Positions 6,033 through 6,335 of a stretch of DNA of 6,335 bases are shown in pieces. The notes under the pieces were generated by a model that was not told where the DNA came from, did not search any database, and was given only the letters and a program-made list of their open reading frames with translations. The stretch's first letter is position 1. Each line of letters starts with the position of its first letter. A program made the translations under genes and the position numbers. Origin of the DNA: Bordetella parapertussis (lineage in GTDB: Bacteria; Pseudomonadota; Gammaproteobacteria; Burkholderiales; SG8-41); NCBI GenBank assembly GCA_945870465.1, contig CAMBSS010000215.1, positions 1 to 6,335 on the forward strand, written 5' to 3'.

Positions 6033-6066
6033 CGCGAAGCCCCGCGACACATCGCAGGGCTTCGCG
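6033..6066 (-). terminator. Strong hairpin, likely terminator of the right-edge gene
   Basis: CGCGAAGCCC (6033-6042) pairs perfectly with GGGCTTCGCG (6057-6066). Inside, after one mismatch, GCGA pairs with TCGC around a CACA loop, giving a 34-nt hairpin. It lies 35 bp beyond the stop codon of the minus-strand gene at 6102. On that strand it is followed by TTTACAGG, a short T-tract. The stem is very stable but the T-tract is weak, so intrinsic termination is likely but not certain. Confidence 0.6.
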
Positions 6067-6067
6067 G

Positions 6068-6088
6068 ATTGCCACTTGCGGTGGCGAT
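6068..6088 (-). repeat. Secondary hairpin between stop codon and terminator
   Basis: GCCAC-TTGCG-GTGGC (6071-6085) is a perfect 5 bp stem that extends outward to 8 pairs with one T-G wobble (6068-6088). It sits between the right-edge gene's stop codon and the larger hairpin. It could be part of a two-hairpin terminator or 3'-end stabiliser. Confidence 0.35.
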
Positions 6089-6101
6089 GGTGCAAAAACG
6101 A

Positions 6102-6335
6102 TTATTTCTTGAACTTGATTTCCGCGGCGGTAACGCCCAGGTCGAGTGCCAGGCCGGAAGTTTTCTGCTTCAGGCTTATCACGACGCCCTTGTTGTTCTG
6201 AAAGCTGGAAGCATCGGCCCCCTTGCCCACCGCTGCGCCCACGGCGATGGCCGAGTAATTGCCTTCGAAATCCTCCAGCTTGTTCAGCGCGCGGACTTCC
6301 CCGGTGGCACTGGACTTGGTTAAACCGATGATCGC
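6102..6335 (-). CDS. C-terminal part of an unidentified protein (5' end beyond window)
   Basis: Reading the minus strand from the window edge gives 77 uninterrupted codons ending in TAA at 6104-6102. The translation begins AIIGLTKSSATGEV and ends TAAEIKFKK. The middle stretch GNYSAIAVGAAVGKGADASS is rich in small residues, and the following KGVVISLKQKTSGLALDLGV alternates hydrophobic and polar residues, suggesting beta strands. No start codon or membrane segment is visible in the fragment. Coding is supported by the open frame, strong GC bias at third positions and the hairpins right after the stop. I do not recognise the family. It may be a secreted or envelope protein, but that is a guess from composition. 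Confidence 0.7.
   Translation of the reverse strand, partial: AIIGLTKSSATGEVRALNKLEDFEGNYSAIAVGAAVGKGADASSFQNNKGVVISLKQKTSGLALDLGVTAAEIKFKK

Noticed and set aside
5889..6323. Plus-strand open frame across the Rid start, terminator and right-edge gene
   Set aside because: It runs through the strong hairpins and two minus-strand coding regions, has no ribosome site of note and no recognisable protein family.

Overview
The window is GC-rich with proteobacterial-style gene packing. It carries an orphan Bug/TctC-type periplasmic binding protein, a family greatly expanded in Burkholderiales and related Betaproteobacteria. With the amidohydrolase, M20 hydrolase and Rid-family genes beside it, this suggests a chromosomal accessory catabolic region of a betaproteobacterium, possibly an uncultured one. 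That assignment is inferred from gene content; there is no rRNA or other taxonomic marker. No tRNA, rRNA, CRISPR array, transposase or phage gene is visible.

Layout. An amidohydrolase gene (+, cut at the left edge, ends 1206) converges on an M20-type metallohydrolase gene (-, 1423-2706). The gap between them holds several short palindromes. Upstream of the M20 gene, same strand, is a 462-residue protein (-, 2887-4275) made of three tandem Rid (YjgF/YER057c/UK114) domains. The 180 bp between these two genes is filled mostly by an inverted-repeat element of degenerate 10-11 bp units. A divergent promoter region of about 110 bp separates the triple-Rid gene from a Bug/TctC-type solute-binding protein (+, 4385-5365). 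That gene converges on a single-domain Rid protein (-, 5546-5983), and their gap holds a second copy of the same kind of repeat element. A strong hairpin (6033-6066) and a candidate promoter lie upstream of the single Rid gene. The right edge holds the C-terminal 77 codons of an unidentified minus-strand gene, 6102-6335.

How the genes may work together (inference). The Bug protein would capture a small, probably carboxylated or amide-bearing, solute in the periplasm. The amidohydrolase and M20 enzyme would hydrolyse cyclic or linear amide or N-acyl bonds in the cytoplasm. The Rid proteins would act on, or bind, intermediates. No substrate can be assigned from sequence.

Most unusual points: three Rid domains in one chain, which could form a one-chain version of the usual Rid homotrimer; absence of the catalytic Arg in all four Rid domains here; an M20 protein in which the ligands of one metal site appear replaced; and two related intergenic inverted-repeat elements that share left-boundary sequence.
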